Below are positions 35,440 through 44,318 of a stretch of DNA of 64,000 nucleotides, in pieces (the first letter of the stretch is position 1; every line of letters begins with the position of its first letter). The notes beneath the pieces were generated by a model. That model had not been told where the DNA came from, made no database searches, and worked only from the letters and a program-made list of their open reading frames with translations. Location: assembly GCA_963819385.1 (NCBI GenBank), contig CAWFVV010000006.1:1054001-1118000 (forward strand), given 5' to 3'. The DNA comes from JAVDCA01 sp963819385. GTDB taxonomy: Bacteria; Pseudomonadota; Alphaproteobacteria; Rhizobiales; Xanthobacteraceae. Made by a program: the position numbers and the translations under genes.

Positions 35440-35737
35440 GTTCTTCGATTGCAGCGGTCGCATTCCGCGCCGCCCGACGCCCTCGGCGCCGATGCATTCG
35501 ATTTAGGTCCGACCGCCTGCTGGGAGAATTGCCGTCAATTGGAAGACACTCAGCCGAGGCTCGGCATAATCAACTGAGCATCCCTGCCTCAGCCGCCATC
35601 CGGGCAAAATCCGAAGGCGCGGCGAAGTCGACGAAGGCGCGGACCTCTGGCACCGACATCCGGCCGTGCGGCGTGAGCAGATGGACCAGCGGGAAAGAAT
35701 GCTCGGCGTCAGCAAGGACGATGGATCGCCAAAAAAG
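35440..35737. repeat. direct repeat, copy 1 (LysR 3' end plus promoter region)
   Basis: Strong similarity to 37995-38250. Shared blocks include GATTGCAGCGGTCGCAT, TGGGAGAATT, GGAAGACACTC, CGGCATAATCAAC, CTGCCTCAGCCGCCAT, AAGGCGCGGACC and GGCACCGACATCCGGCCG in the same order. It covers the 3' end of a LysR gene and the space before the next gene. Confidence 0.75.
35570..35737 (-). pseudogene. LysR regulator remnant (C-terminal ~55 codons)
   Basis: Read on the minus strand this encodes VLADAEHSFPLVHLLTPHG, RMSVPEVRAFVDFAA and ARMAAEAGMLS then stop. This is colinear with the C-terminus of the intact LysR protein at 38125-39057 (VLADAEHPPLPVHLLTPPG...). Similarity ends abruptly near 35737, and no other LysR sequence precedes it, so only the 3' end remains. 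It is most likely a product of the local duplication. Confidence 0.72.
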
Positions 35738-35853
35738 CGCATCGCCCGCGTCGTCGGAGAATGTCCGCCCAGTGGCCGGAAAGGATGCAGGGCAAAATCG
35801 CCCCGAGCCGCGTGGACGGTTATCAGCCGCTCACTGCTCTCATCCGGGTGGCT

Positions 35854-36271
35854 TCAGACAAGCGTCGTTTCGACGGCGATGTTCCCGTGTGTTGCGCGCG
35901 AATAGGGACACACCTCGTGCGCCGCCTCGACAAGGCGCTGCGCCGTCACGCGCTCCATCCCCGGCAGGCTCACGTAGAGGCGAGCCGCCAGGCTGAAGGC
36001 GCCCCCTTCGGGACCGAGATCGATCTCGGCGTCGACCGCGTGATCGGCCGGCAGCGTGATCTTCATATTGCGTGCGGCGAACTCCATCGCCAACTCGAAG
36101 CACGCGGACCAGCCGGCCGCAAAGAGCTGCTCCGGGTTCGTGCCGGTGCCCGGGCTGCCGGGCCGCGATAGCCTGACCTCGAGGCGGCCGTCGGAGCTGC
36201 GCGACATGCCGGCGCGCCCGCCCGTGGTGTGAGCCTTCGCGGTGTACAGCACTTTCTCGAAGTCGGTTCAC
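35854..36271 (-). pseudogene. ohr: organic hydroperoxide resistance protein Ohr, frame break at codon 4
   Basis: The OsmC/Ohr fold is complete: LYTAKAHTTGGRAG, GTNPEQLFAAGWSACFELAM (peroxidatic Cys) and EAAHEVCPYSRATHGNI (resolving Cys). A strong ribosome site AAGGAGG lies before a GTG at 36271, whose reading MNR needs one base removed (36262) to give FEKVLYTAKA, the usual Ohr N-terminus. The result is 138 aa, the family length. If the break is real, translation could only start at GTG 36252. Ohr reduces fatty-acid and other organic hydroperoxides using dithiol reductants. Confidence 0.87.
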
Positions 36272-36338
36272 AACGTCCTCCTTCATGAAGAGAGATCAAG
36301 CGTCCGGACCTTCCGACGCCTGGAATCATCCTTATCCG

Positions 36339-37422
36339 TCAGCCCCCCACGTCGATCACCGCCTGGGCAAAGGCCTGCGGAGCTTCCTGAGGCAAATTAT
36401 GACCGATGCCTCCTTTGATCAGACGGTGGGTGTACTTTCCCGCGAACTTCTTGGCATAGGCCGCAGGATCCGGATGCGGGGCGCCATTTGCGTCGCCCTC
36501 GAGGGTGATTGCCGGCACACTGATGATCGGGCCCACGGCGAGCTTGGCTTCCAAGGCGTCGTATTTTGACTCGCCCTGAGTTCAAACCAAGCTTCCAGAG
36601 ATAATTGTGCGTGACGACGCTCACATGATCCGGATTGTCGAACGCCTTTGCGCTTCGGTCGAAGGTGGCATCATCGAAATGCCATTTGGGCGAGGCGATC
36701 TGCCAAATCAGCTTTGCAAAATCATGCCGATTTTTCTCATAGCCAGCACGTCCGCGTTCCGTCGCCAGATAATACTGATACCACCATTGCAGCTCGGCCT
36801 TGGGCGGCAACGGTATTTTCCCGGCTGCCTGGCTGGAGATCAGATAACCACTCACGGCCACCAGGGCTTTGCAACGCTCCGGCCACAGTGCAGCGATGAT
36901 ATCGGCGGACCGCGCACCCCAATCGAACCCGGCGAGCGTCGCTTTCTCGATTTTGAGAGCATCCATCAGGGCGACGGTATCGAGCGCGACGGCCGTGGGC
37001 TGGCCGTTACGGAACGTATCGGTGGAGAGGAAACGCGTTGTTCCGTAGCCGCGCACATAAGGGACGATCACCCGATAACCGGCCGCAGCTAGGGCTGGCG
37101 CGACGTCTGTGAAACTGTGGATATCATAGGGCCAGCCATGAAGGAGAAAGACAACCGGGCCGTTGGCCGGGCCGGCTTCTGCATAGCCGATGCTCAAGAC
37201 GCCGGCATCGATCTGCTTCAGCGGACCGAATGACGTATTCGTCCCCGGCTTGATCGCAGGCAGCGCTTTGGATTTTGCCTGCGCATCCGCCGAGCCGATC
37301 ATGCCGAGTTGGGCAGCCGCAAAAGTTGCAGCCGCAGCGCCAAAAAAGCGGCGGCGATGCCGATCGATTTCGTCGGACCTATTGGACATATTCGACGTAT
37401 TGGACCTGGTGAACGTATCCAT
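36339..37422 (-). pseudogene. exported alpha/beta hydrolase (epoxide-hydrolase-like), one frame break
   Basis: A twin-Arg-like leader (RHRRRFFGAAAATFAAAQLG) precedes GPVVFLLHGWPYDIHSFTDV (HGWP oxyanion), RVIVPYVRGYGTTRFL and EKATLAGFDWGARSADI, whose nucleophile is Asp (GFDWG) as in epoxide hydrolases and haloalkane dehalogenases. The frame breaks at 36573, where an extra base in GGGCGAG comes before ESKYDALEAKLAVGP. The C-terminus carries the His (GGIGHNLPQEAP). Repaired length is 360 aa. It may detoxify epoxides near the Ohr and OsmC proteins. Confidence 0.85.
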
Positions 37423-37514
37423 CGGCTGATCTCCTGATCAAGCGGTTGATTGAAAGGTGCACTTACCAAGCGAGTCGACGAACGAATTGAGCGTTACGGT
37501 TCTGGCCGGACAGG

Positions 37515-37970
37515 CTAGCTAGCGGCTCGCCCCGCCGCCGCCTTTGTCGACATCAACTTGGCATCCACCGTGATCGCGGCGTTGAGGACCTTGGAAACCG
37601 GACAGCCCTTCTCGGAGACGCCGACCATGCGAGCAAAAGTCGCTTGGTCCAGATCCGGCACTTGGGCATGCAGGGTCAGGGCCGACCGACTGATGCGAAA
37701 TCCCTGGCCCTCCGGCTCAATGGTGACCGCGGCCTCAACATCGAGCTCCGTGGGCGTATAGCCGCCAGCCTGCAGCACGAAGGCCAACGTCATGGAGAAG
37801 CATCCCGCATGCGCGGCAGCGATCAGCTCTTCCGGATTCGTGCCCTTCTCGTCCTCGAATCGAGTCCTGAAGGAATACGGGGTCTCTGCAAGCGCGCCGG
37901 ACTCGGTGGACACTTTGCCGCCGCCGTCGCGACCGTCGCCGCGCCAAACTGCTCTCGCCTTGCGGATCAT
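37515..37970 (-). CDS. OsmC-family peroxiredoxin
   Basis: 151 aa from ATG 37970 (MIRKARAVWRGDGRDGGGKV). GTNPEELIAAAHAGCFSMTL contains the peroxidatic Cys, and VSEKGCPVSKVL the second Cys, the pair that reduces organic peroxides in OsmC/Ohr proteins. The sequence follows OsmC more than Ohr (AVWRGDGRDGGGKVSTESG). Second thiol peroxidase within 2 kb of ohr. A LysR gene lies immediately upstream on the same strand, with a promoter region duplicated at 35440-35737. Confidence 0.9.
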   Translation of the reverse strand: MIRKARAVWRGDGRDGGGKVSTESGALAETPYSFRTRFEDEKGTNPEELIAAAHAGCFSMTLAFVLQAGGYTPTELDVEAAVTIEPEGQGFRISRSALTLHAQVPDLDQATFARMVGVSEKGCPVSKVLNAAITVDAKLMSTKAAAGRAAS

Positions 37971-37994
37971 GACGATGTCTCCTTGCTGTTGCCC

Positions 37995-38250
37995 GTTTAT
38001 CGATTGCAGCGGTCGCATCCAGCGCCGGCCGACGCGCTCGGCGTCAGCACAATCGATTTACGTCCAACTGCTCGTTGGGAGAATTATCGTCGGCTGGAAG
38101 ACACTCGACCGCGTCGCGGCATAATCAACAGAGAGTCGCTGCCTCAGCCGCCATGCGGGTAAATTCCGAACGCAGCCGTGGCGCCGCGAAATCGACGAAG
38201 GCGCGGACCTTTGGCACCGACATCCGGCCGGGCGGCGTGAGCAGATGGAC
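37995..38250. repeat. direct repeat, copy 2 (LysR 3' end plus promoter region)
   Basis: Partner of 35440-35737. Here the LysR part continues into an intact gene, so this is likely the parental copy. Confidence 0.75.
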
Positions 38251-39057
38251 CGGCAGCGGCGGGTGCTCGGCGTCAGCGAGGACGACGTTTAGCCGCCCAT
38301 CCCGCACATACTCGCACACGTGATACGAATAGAGCCGGGTCAAACCGCCATCCGCGAGCGCCGAAGCGGCGGCAGCCCGCACGCTGTTGACGATGCATCT
38401 CGGAGCAAACTGGACCGTTCGCGGAATGGACGAGCCCTTTGCCGGGGTGAAATTCCAGGAATTGAGACCGAAATTGGTAAACGCCACGATCTGGTGTTTG
38501 GCCAGATCCGCGGGCTCGTTGATTCGAGGATGGCTCGCGAGATAGCGAGGCGAAGCCACCACGACGCGCCTGACATCGCCGCCAAGCCGAATAGAGATGA
38601 GTGACGAGTCCTCCAGGTCGCCGACGCGCAGTGCAACGTCGACGCCTTCCTCCACAAGGTTGACGGGCCGATCGAGCAGAAGCAGCCGAGCGGCCACGGC
38701 GGGATAGCGATCGAGGTAATCGTCCAGAATGGGGCGCAGCACCTCCTCCCCACTGATGGGCGGTGCCGATATGGTCAGGACCCCGCGAGGGGCCGAGCGC
38801 TCGCCGGCAGCGAGCATGTCGGCTTCCTCGAGATCGATCAGCACCCGCCGGCAGGCCGCCGCATAGCGTTCGCCTGCCTCGCTCAGCTTGAGACTACGGG
38901 TCGTTCGGTGCAGCAACTCGACGCCGACATGGGCTTCCAAAAAGCTCAGCGCCCGACTTATCGCCGTTGGTGACCGCTTGAGCCGCCGAGCGGCCCCCGC
39001 GAGACTGCCCTCGTCGAGAGCGGCGACAAATACCCTCATTGCATCGATCCGATCCAT
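38125..39057 (-). CDS. LysR-family transcriptional regulator
   Basis: 310 aa from ATG 39057 (MDRIDAMRVFVAALDEGSLA); a Met five codons upstream is possible. The helix-turn-helix AARRLKRSPTAISRALSFLE and LLHRTTRSLKLSEAG are standard for the CrgA/DmlR-like branch. The effector domain spans ~95-300 with LLLLDRPVNLVEEGVDVALR. It lies between OsmC (same strand, downstream) and the divergent MFS gene, so either may be its target. Its 3' end is duplicated at 35570-35737. Confidence 0.9.
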   Translation of the reverse strand: MDRIDAMRVFVAALDEGSLAGAARRLKRSPTAISRALSFLEAHVGVELLHRTTRSLKLSEAGERYAAACRRVLIDLEEADMLAAGERSAPRGVLTISAPPISGEEVLRPILDDYLDRYPAVAARLLLLDRPVNLVEEGVDVALRVGDLEDSSLISIRLGGDVRRVVVASPRYLASHPRINEPADLAKHQIVAFTNFGLNSWNFTPAKGSSIPRTVQFAPRCIVNSVRAAAASALADGGLTRLYSYHVCEYVRDGRLNVVLADAEHPPLPVHLLTPPGRMSVPKVRAFVDFAAPRLRSEFTRMAAEAATLC

Positions 39058-39232
39058 ATTCTGCCGCTCCACGGGACAGTGACTGCCGGACGGGGCCTAT
39101 TGTTGCGCGACCGGCACGACGTAATTATGGCGACGAAGCCAAGAAGCCCAATCGCATCGCGCTGGCGCGACGGAAATGTCTCGCGAAACCTGCCGGTAGA
39201 GGGCGCGCCGCCTTGAACATGGACTGAAGACC

Positions 39233-40495
39233 GTGACGTCGCATCGCACCCATTTGAAACGCAGAGTCTTCCGGGGAGTCCGCCGCGAGCCCGCCACCGC
39301 GTCCCTCGCGCATGGCACCGGATCCGCCTGGCGGTTTGCGACCGCGGGGCTGTGCGCTTCACTCGTCGGGCTGGGATTGGCGCGCTTCGCCTACACCCCG
39401 CTGATCCCGGCGATCATCGCGGCGCGATGGTTCGACCCTGCCGATGTGGTCTATCTCGGTGCCGCGAACCTCGCAGGCTATCTGGCCGGCGCGCTGCTGG
39501 CTTGGCCGATCAGCGCGCGCATCGGAGCCGCATGGGCGCTGCGTGCCATGATGGTGGTCGCCACGCTGACATTCTTTGCGTGCTCCGCTCCCCTCTCGCT
39601 TCCCTGGTTTTTCGTCTGGCGCCTTCTGTCGGGCATCGCCGGCGGTGTCATCATGGTGCTCGCCGCCTCGACCGTCTTGCCGCACATCTCCCCGGCAAAG
39701 CGCGGCATTGTCGCCGGCGTGATCTTCTCCGGCGTCGGCCTCGGCATCGCCGCTTCGGGCACGCTGGTGCCGCTCCTGCTGCGACTGGGATTGCGCGAGA
39801 GCTGGTACGGCCTCGGCGCGCTCTCGGCTCTGCTCACGCTTGCCAGCTGGGCGAACTGGCCGAGCGCCGCCGCGACCCCGCGTTCTGTCTCCGCGCCGCA
39901 TCAGCCAGAGCACCCCCGACAAATACTCTCGGTCAAGGCGTTGCTCCTCGAATACGGCTTGAACGCCGCGGCGCTCGTCCCACACATGGTTTTCCTCGTC
40001 GATTTCGTCGCGCGTGGCCTCGGGCAAGGCATCTCGTCCGGTTCGCGATATTGGGTGCTGTACGGCCTCGGCGCGATCGTCGGGCCGCTGTTGACGGGCC
40101 ACCTCGCCGACCGGATAGGTTTCGGCCGGGCCCTGCGTGTCTCCTTTTTGGTCGAGGCGATTGCGGTCTTCTTTCCAGCGATCAGTGCCGCGCCCGCTGC
40201 GCTGATCGTGTCGAGCACAGCCGTCGGCGCGTTCACGCCGGGCATCGTGCCGCTCGTCCTTGGACGCATCCACGAGCTGCTTCCACACAGTGCCGAGCGG
40301 CAGCGCGCAGCGTGGGGCCATGCCACCACCAGTTTCGCGGTGTTCCAGGCAGCAGCTGCGTACGGCTTCTCCTGGCTCTTCGCGCGCTCCGGCGGCGACT
40401 ACTTGCTGCTCTTCGGTTTAGGTGGGGCCGCCATGACGTTGGCCCTCGCCATCGAGATCGTCATCGGTCTGACCATGGCGCGAAGACGTACCTAG
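39233..40495 (+). CDS. YbfB/YjiJ-type major facilitator transporter
   Basis: 420 aa from GTG 39233, about twelve hydrophobic segments. SLVGLGLARFAYTPLIPAII is the hallmark first helix of the YbfB/YjiJ family. ANLAGYLAGALLAWPI and WRLLSGIAGGVIMVLAASTV are further matches. The central loop between helices 6 and 7 is ~35 residues. Divergent from the LysR gene and upstream of RidA-like and enoyl-CoA hydratase genes, with which it may form an operon. Probable proton-coupled efflux or uptake of a small organic compound; substrate unknown. Confidence 0.87.
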   Translation: MTSHRTHLKRRVFRGVRREPATASLAHGTGSAWRFATAGLCASLVGLGLARFAYTPLIPAIIAARWFDPADVVYLGAANLAGYLAGALLAWPISARIGAAWALRAMMVVATLTFFACSAPLSLPWFFVWRLLSGIAGGVIMVLAASTVLPHISPAKRGIVAGVIFSGVGLGIAASGTLVPLLLRLGLRESWYGLGALSALLTLASWANWPSAAATPRSVSAPHQPEHPRQILSVKALLLEYGLNAAALVPHMVFLVDFVARGLGQGISSGSRYWVLYGLGAIVGPLLTGHLADRIGFGRALRVSFLVEAIAVFFPAISAAPAALIVSSTAVGAFTPGIVPLVLGRIHELLPHSAERQRAAWGHATTSFAVFQAAAAYGFSWLFARSGGDYLLLFGLGGAAMTLALAIEIVIGLTMARRRT

Positions 40496-40685
40496 GCCAC
40501 CGCGATGATGCGGGCGCGTCATTCGCTGATCGGCCGCATTGCGACAAAGGATGGGCGGATTCGACAAGACGCGGCGGGGGGCGCGCAACAAGTTACGGAC
40601 ATCGACTTCAAAGAATGGCCGAGACGATGAAAAACTCAACCCTCACGGGTTCGCGCCGGAACACACGTTGCAACAGGGGCCAAAC

Positions 40686-41150
40686 ATGGCAGACGCCGAG
40701 CAGCGGTTGAAAGAGCTCAACATCAATCTCCCTCCGCCGCCCGAGCCGTTCGGGAAATATGTCGAAGCGGTGCAGACCGGCAATCTGCTCTTTCTGAGCG
40801 GGATGCTTCCGACCGAGGGCCACGCCGCCAAATTGATTGGGCGAGTCGGCGCGGAGCTCGATGTGGAAGCGGGGCGCAAGGCGGCTCATCTCGCGGCGCT
40901 CAATGTCCTCGCTGTCGCGAGGCAATATTTGGGATCGCTCGACAAAATAACGCGGATTGTCAGGCTCGGCGTGTCGGTGGCCACTTCGGGACACGTCCGC
41001 GATCAGCCGAAAGTCGCTGATGCCGCTTCGGAGCTGCTGGAAGACGTCTTCGGAAAAGACAAGAGCCCTTGCCGCTTGGTGTATGGCGTCGCAAGCCTTC
41101 CACTCGGCGCTCCGGTCGAGTTGGAAGTCATTTTCGAGGTGGCGGAGTGA
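40686..41150 (+). CDS. RidA/YjgF-family protein (YjgF-like subgroup)
   Basis: 154 aa, longer than RidA (~128) and typical of the YjgF subgroup with LNINLPPPPEPFGKYVEAVQ at the start. SGMLPTEGHAAKLIGRVGAE, AALNVLAVARQYLGSLDKI and LPLGAPVELEVIFEVAE complete the fold. The canonical RidA arginine before the C-terminal strand is replaced: the sequence there is CRLVYGVASLPLG. Enamine/imine deaminase activity is therefore uncertain. Trimeric cytosolic protein by family analogy. Confidence 0.85.
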   Translation: MADAEQRLKELNINLPPPPEPFGKYVEAVQTGNLLFLSGMLPTEGHAAKLIGRVGAELDVEAGRKAAHLAALNVLAVARQYLGSLDKITRIVRLGVSVATSGHVRDQPKVADAASELLEDVFGKDKSPCRLVYGVASLPLGAPVELEVIFEVAE

Positions 41151-41205
41151 GAGATCTCCCGTCACGCACAAAGGGCCGCCCGTCATCCCGCTTTTGGAGA
41201 TAAAC

Positions 41206-42045
41206 ATGCGCGACCTGGCCAATACAAGACAGATCCGGCTCGCACGACGGACGCCGTCCTATTGGCGCGTTACGTTTGATCATCCACCCCTGAATATCTT
41301 TGGTCCCGACGCCATTCCGCAATTGAACGAGATCGTCACCGCGCTCGAAACCGACCGTGACGTAAAGGTCGTTGTCTTCGACAGCGCCGTCGAGGGTTTC
41401 TTCCTGACGCACTATGACTTTCTCGCAAAGGCCGAAGACACAACAAGCTTGGCCCCCGGTCCGACGGGCTTGTCGCCGCTTCCTGACACGCTGGTACGGC
41501 TCAGCCGCGCGCCGGTCGTATCCATCGCCTCGATCCGGGGACGCGCGACCGGCGTCGGAAGCGAGCTTGCGCTCGCCAGCGACATGCGCTTTGCGAGTCG
41601 CGAAAAGGCCATCTTGTCGCAATGGGAAGTCGGTGCCGGCCTGGTTCCGGGTGGCGGACCTATGGCCCGCCTACCCAGGCTCATGGGCCGAGGAAGGGCG
41701 TTGGAAGTGCTGCTCGGCGCGGATGATATTCGAGGCGATCTGGCCGAGCTTTATGGCTACGTCAATCGCGCCTTACCCGACGCGGAGCTCGACGCTTTTG
41801 TCGACACGTTGGCGACGCGCATTGCTTCCTTCGACAAGCAGGCCATCGCCGAAACGAAAGATTTCGTCAATGTGGCGAGCCTGCCGCCCGACGCGGAAAT
41901 TGCCCCCGAGTGGGACGCATGTATTGCCTCCATTGGGCGCCCCGCCGGCCAGACGAGAATCAACAAGTTGCTGGAGCGTGGCTTCCACAAGCCGGGCGAC
42001 GTTGAAAATCGGCTCGGATACCACGTGGGCCAGCTCGGCAGCTGA
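41206..42045 (+). CDS. enoyl-CoA hydratase/isomerase-family protein
   Basis: 279 aa, start ATG 41206 with TTGGAGATAAAC upstream. Crotonase motifs: YWRVTFDHPPLNIFGPDAI, VSIASIRGRATGVGSELALA (oxyanion-hole loop, with GVGSE in place of GGGxE) and SQWEVGAGLVPGGGPMARLP. The N-terminus FFLTHYDFLAKA replaces the usual AGADxxE, so the first catalytic Glu may be missing and the activity may differ from hydration. Follows the RidA-like gene by 55 bases; likely one catabolic operon. Confidence 0.85.
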   Translation: MRDLANTRQIRLARRTPSYWRVTFDHPPLNIFGPDAIPQLNEIVTALETDRDVKVVVFDSAVEGFFLTHYDFLAKAEDTTSLAPGPTGLSPLPDTLVRLSRAPVVSIASIRGRATGVGSELALASDMRFASREKAILSQWEVGAGLVPGGGPMARLPRLMGRGRALEVLLGADDIRGDLAELYGYVNRALPDAELDAFVDTLATRIASFDKQAIAETKDFVNVASLPPDAEIAPEWDACIASIGRPAGQTRINKLLERGFHKPGDVENRLGYHVGQLGS

Positions 42046-42067
42046 GATCGCGCAGGTAAAGACGTGG

Positions 42068-42090
42068 ATGCCCGCGACAAGCGCGGGCAT
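42068..42090. repeat. REP-like hairpin ATGCCCGCG...CGCGGGCAT
   Basis: A perfect 9-bp stem and 5-base loop, 22 bases after the enoyl-CoA hydratase stop and before the convergent fusion gene (stop at 42133). Same class as 22475-22497. It could serve as a shared terminator for the convergent genes. Confidence 0.6.
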
Positions 42091-42132
42091 GACGGGGAAA
42101 TGACTCGCACGAGTGGAAAGCGCTCTTGCGCC

Positions 42133-43974
42133 TCACCCCGCTCGTGTCCCCCGCAGCAGCAACGCCTCAGCGAGCAACGGCACATCGTCCGGCCAGTAGC
42201 AGGCCTCGCGCGGATGGCGCGCCCCGGCCTCCGCGAGCGTGCGGCAGGCGAGGATCGCGGTGCTCCAGCGCGGCGGGATCGCGCCGCGGCCCTGCGCGGC
42301 GCCGAGGAGCGCGCCGCAGATCGCCGCATTCGTGTCGGTGTCGCCGCCCTGGCGCACCGTCTCGATCAGCGCGTCCTCCAGCGGCCGGCCGCTCGCGAGA
42401 TGGCGGAACGCGTTCTGGAACGCGATCATGACCGAGCCCTGCTGGTGGACGAAATCGAGGGGCCCCTCGCCGCGCTTGGCGCACGCGAGGGCCTCGCGCA
42501 GCGTCTCGGCCTCGGGCGCCGCGACCGCGGCCTCGGCGGCCGCGAACATGGCGTTGCGGTCGCCGTCATGAATGCCGCTGCAGATCGCCGCGACCAGTGC
42601 GGCCGACGCCGCCTGGCAGAGCGGATGCGGATGACTGAGCAGCGCGTCCTCGCGCGCGGCGGCCATGGCCTCGTCGGGATCGCGCGCCCAGATGCCGATC
42701 GGCGAGCAGCGCATGAGCGCGCCGTTCGATTGGCTGGTCCGGTCGGCCACCCGCCGCGCCTCCATGGCCTTGGCGGACAGGGCCGCGGCCGCGGCCGAGA
42801 AAGCCTTGCCGGTGGTGCCGCCGATGTCGAACGGGCGCGACGCGTACCAGTCGCCGTAGGCGGCGGCCACCGCCTCGGGCGGCCAGGCCGCGTGGCCCGC
42901 GAGCGCGCGCGCGAGCCCGAGCGCAAGCTCGCTGTCGTCGGTCGGCTGTCCCGCGATGGTGTCCCACGTCCCGCCGTCCGCGAGATCGCGCACGCCCTCC
43001 GGATAGCCGCCGGCGATCTGAACGGGCGTCTCGAACTCGACCAGTGAGCCAAGCGAGTCGCCGGCGATCTGGCCCATGAGGCAACCCACCGCCCGGTCGA
43101 GCGCATCTCCCGCGGCGCGCGGCCAGCCGAGCGACAGGCGCGGCGCCATGCGCCGGCCGTCCCGCACCTTGCTCCAGTCGCGCGCCGCGAGTGCGCGCGC
43201 GGCCCGTGGCGCGCCGCCGAAGCAGGCCTGCGTGCTGCTCGCGCCGTCCACCGTGTAGGCGACTTCCGCGCCCGTTTGGTCGAGCAGGATGCCGCCCGCG
43301 CCGCGGATCAGCGCATGGCCGGCCGCATAGTCCCAGCCGCATGGGCCGTTGAGCGAGACAGCCGCGACGCCGTCCCCGGCCGCCACGCGCGCGAGCCGAT
43401 AGGCGATCGACGGCAGCGCCACGAACCGCGCCGGCGCCACGACGCGCGCGTTGCCGACAGGCCATTCGGCCGCGGCCTGGCTCAACAAGACGATGTCGCC
43501 CGTCGACAAATCCCGGTCGCCGAGCACTGTCGCGACCGGCACGCCATTGCGCAGCGGCCGATCGCGGCCCTCAGCCCACGCGATCGTGTCCGCGCCGCGA
43601 TCGGGCGAGAGCGGCGCATGCACCACGCCGAGCACCGGCACGCCGTCGCGCAGCAGCGCGATCGAGACCGCCGAGCCCGGCTCGCCCGCGAGGTACGAGC
43701 GCGTCCCGTCGTGCGGATCGACCAGCCAGCAATACGGCCCGCCCGCGCCAGCCTCGACCCCGCTCTCCTCGCCGCGCCAGCGCGCCGGCAGGAACTCGAG
43801 CAGCCGGCCGCGCAGCTCCGCCTCGATCTCGTCGTCGATATCCGCATGCGATCCGTGGCCGCGCGGGCCCTGCGGCCGCGCGAACTCGACGGCCAGGCGG
43901 CGGCCCGCCGCCTCGGCAGCCGCGATCACGGCGGCAAGCAGAGCGGCAAAATCCGGATGTTGGGTCGCTTCCAC
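42133..43974 (-). CDS. inositol-monophosphatase-like / ADP-ribosylglycohydrolase fusion
   Basis: 613 aa, uninterrupted. Residues ~1-270 are a Mg-dependent IMPase/CysQ-like phosphatase: RWRGEESG (Glu pair, 68-71), WLVDPHDGTRSY (DPxDGT, 86-91), PCGWDYAAGHALIRGAGG (WD, 214-215). Residues ~290-610 are an ADP-ribosylglycohydrolase: GCLMGQIAGDSLGS (297-310), PTDDSELAL (345-348) and QGGDTDTNAAICGALLGA (543-550), the metal ligands of both sites. All catalytic metal residues appear intact in both halves. A plausible role is stepwise hydrolysis of a phosphorylated ADP-ribose or nucleotide metabolite. Cytosolic, apparently monocistronic. Confidence 0.9.
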   Translation of the reverse strand: MEATQHPDFAALLAAVIAAAEAAGRRLAVEFARPQGPRGHGSHADIDDEIEAELRGRLLEFLPARWRGEESGVEAGAGGPYCWLVDPHDGTRSYLAGEPGSAVSIALLRDGVPVLGVVHAPLSPDRGADTIAWAEGRDRPLRNGVPVATVLGDRDLSTGDIVLLSQAAAEWPVGNARVVAPARFVALPSIAYRLARVAAGDGVAAVSLNGPCGWDYAAGHALIRGAGGILLDQTGAEVAYTVDGASSTQACFGGAPRAARALAARDWSKVRDGRRMAPRLSLGWPRAAGDALDRAVGCLMGQIAGDSLGSLVEFETPVQIAGGYPEGVRDLADGGTWDTIAGQPTDDSELALGLARALAGHAAWPPEAVAAAYGDWYASRPFDIGGTTGKAFSAAAAALSAKAMEARRVADRTSQSNGALMRCSPIGIWARDPDEAMAAAREDALLSHPHPLCQAASAALVAAICSGIHDGDRNAMFAAAEAAVAAPEAETLREALACAKRGEGPLDFVHQQGSVMIAFQNAFRHLASGRPLEDALIETVRQGGDTDTNAAICGALLGAAQGRGAIPPRWSTAILACRTLAEAGARHPREACYWPDDVPLLAEALLLRGTRAG

Positions 43975-44318
43975 GATGCCCCCGCGTGGCCTGCGCCAAT
44001 TCTGTGCGATGCCAGTCTATCGGGGCAGGCGGTTGACGGAAACGTGCATGGCGTCGCACGCGGCGCCGGACATGGCGATCTCCGCATTCGTTCGCCTGAC
44101 TGTTGGTCGCCGCCGGAGGAGGGATCGGTTCTGTCCGGCCGTATTAAACTTTGTCCATGGCCGGGACGATCAAGCACCGAGGCGCGCGCACCTCGCCACG
44201 ATCACTTTTTGCCGTTGTCGTCCGGGAAGGCCACCTTGTAGGCGACGTTATAGGCCGCGATTTCCCGACAGGCGTTGTAGACGAAAACCTCATCAGCAGC
44301 AGGCAGAGAGACGGTGTC
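43975..44318. other. gap containing an in-frame continuation of the zinc-finger gene
   Basis: No complete gene. On the minus strand, positions 44318-44202, directly after the TAA of the zinc-finger protein and in the same frame, encode 38 codons (SLPAADEVFVYNACREIAAY, then NVAYKVAFPDDNGKK) ending in TGA. The composition looks protein-like. There is no in-frame ATG. The remaining ~230 bases towards 43975 show nothing recognisable. Confidence 0.45.
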
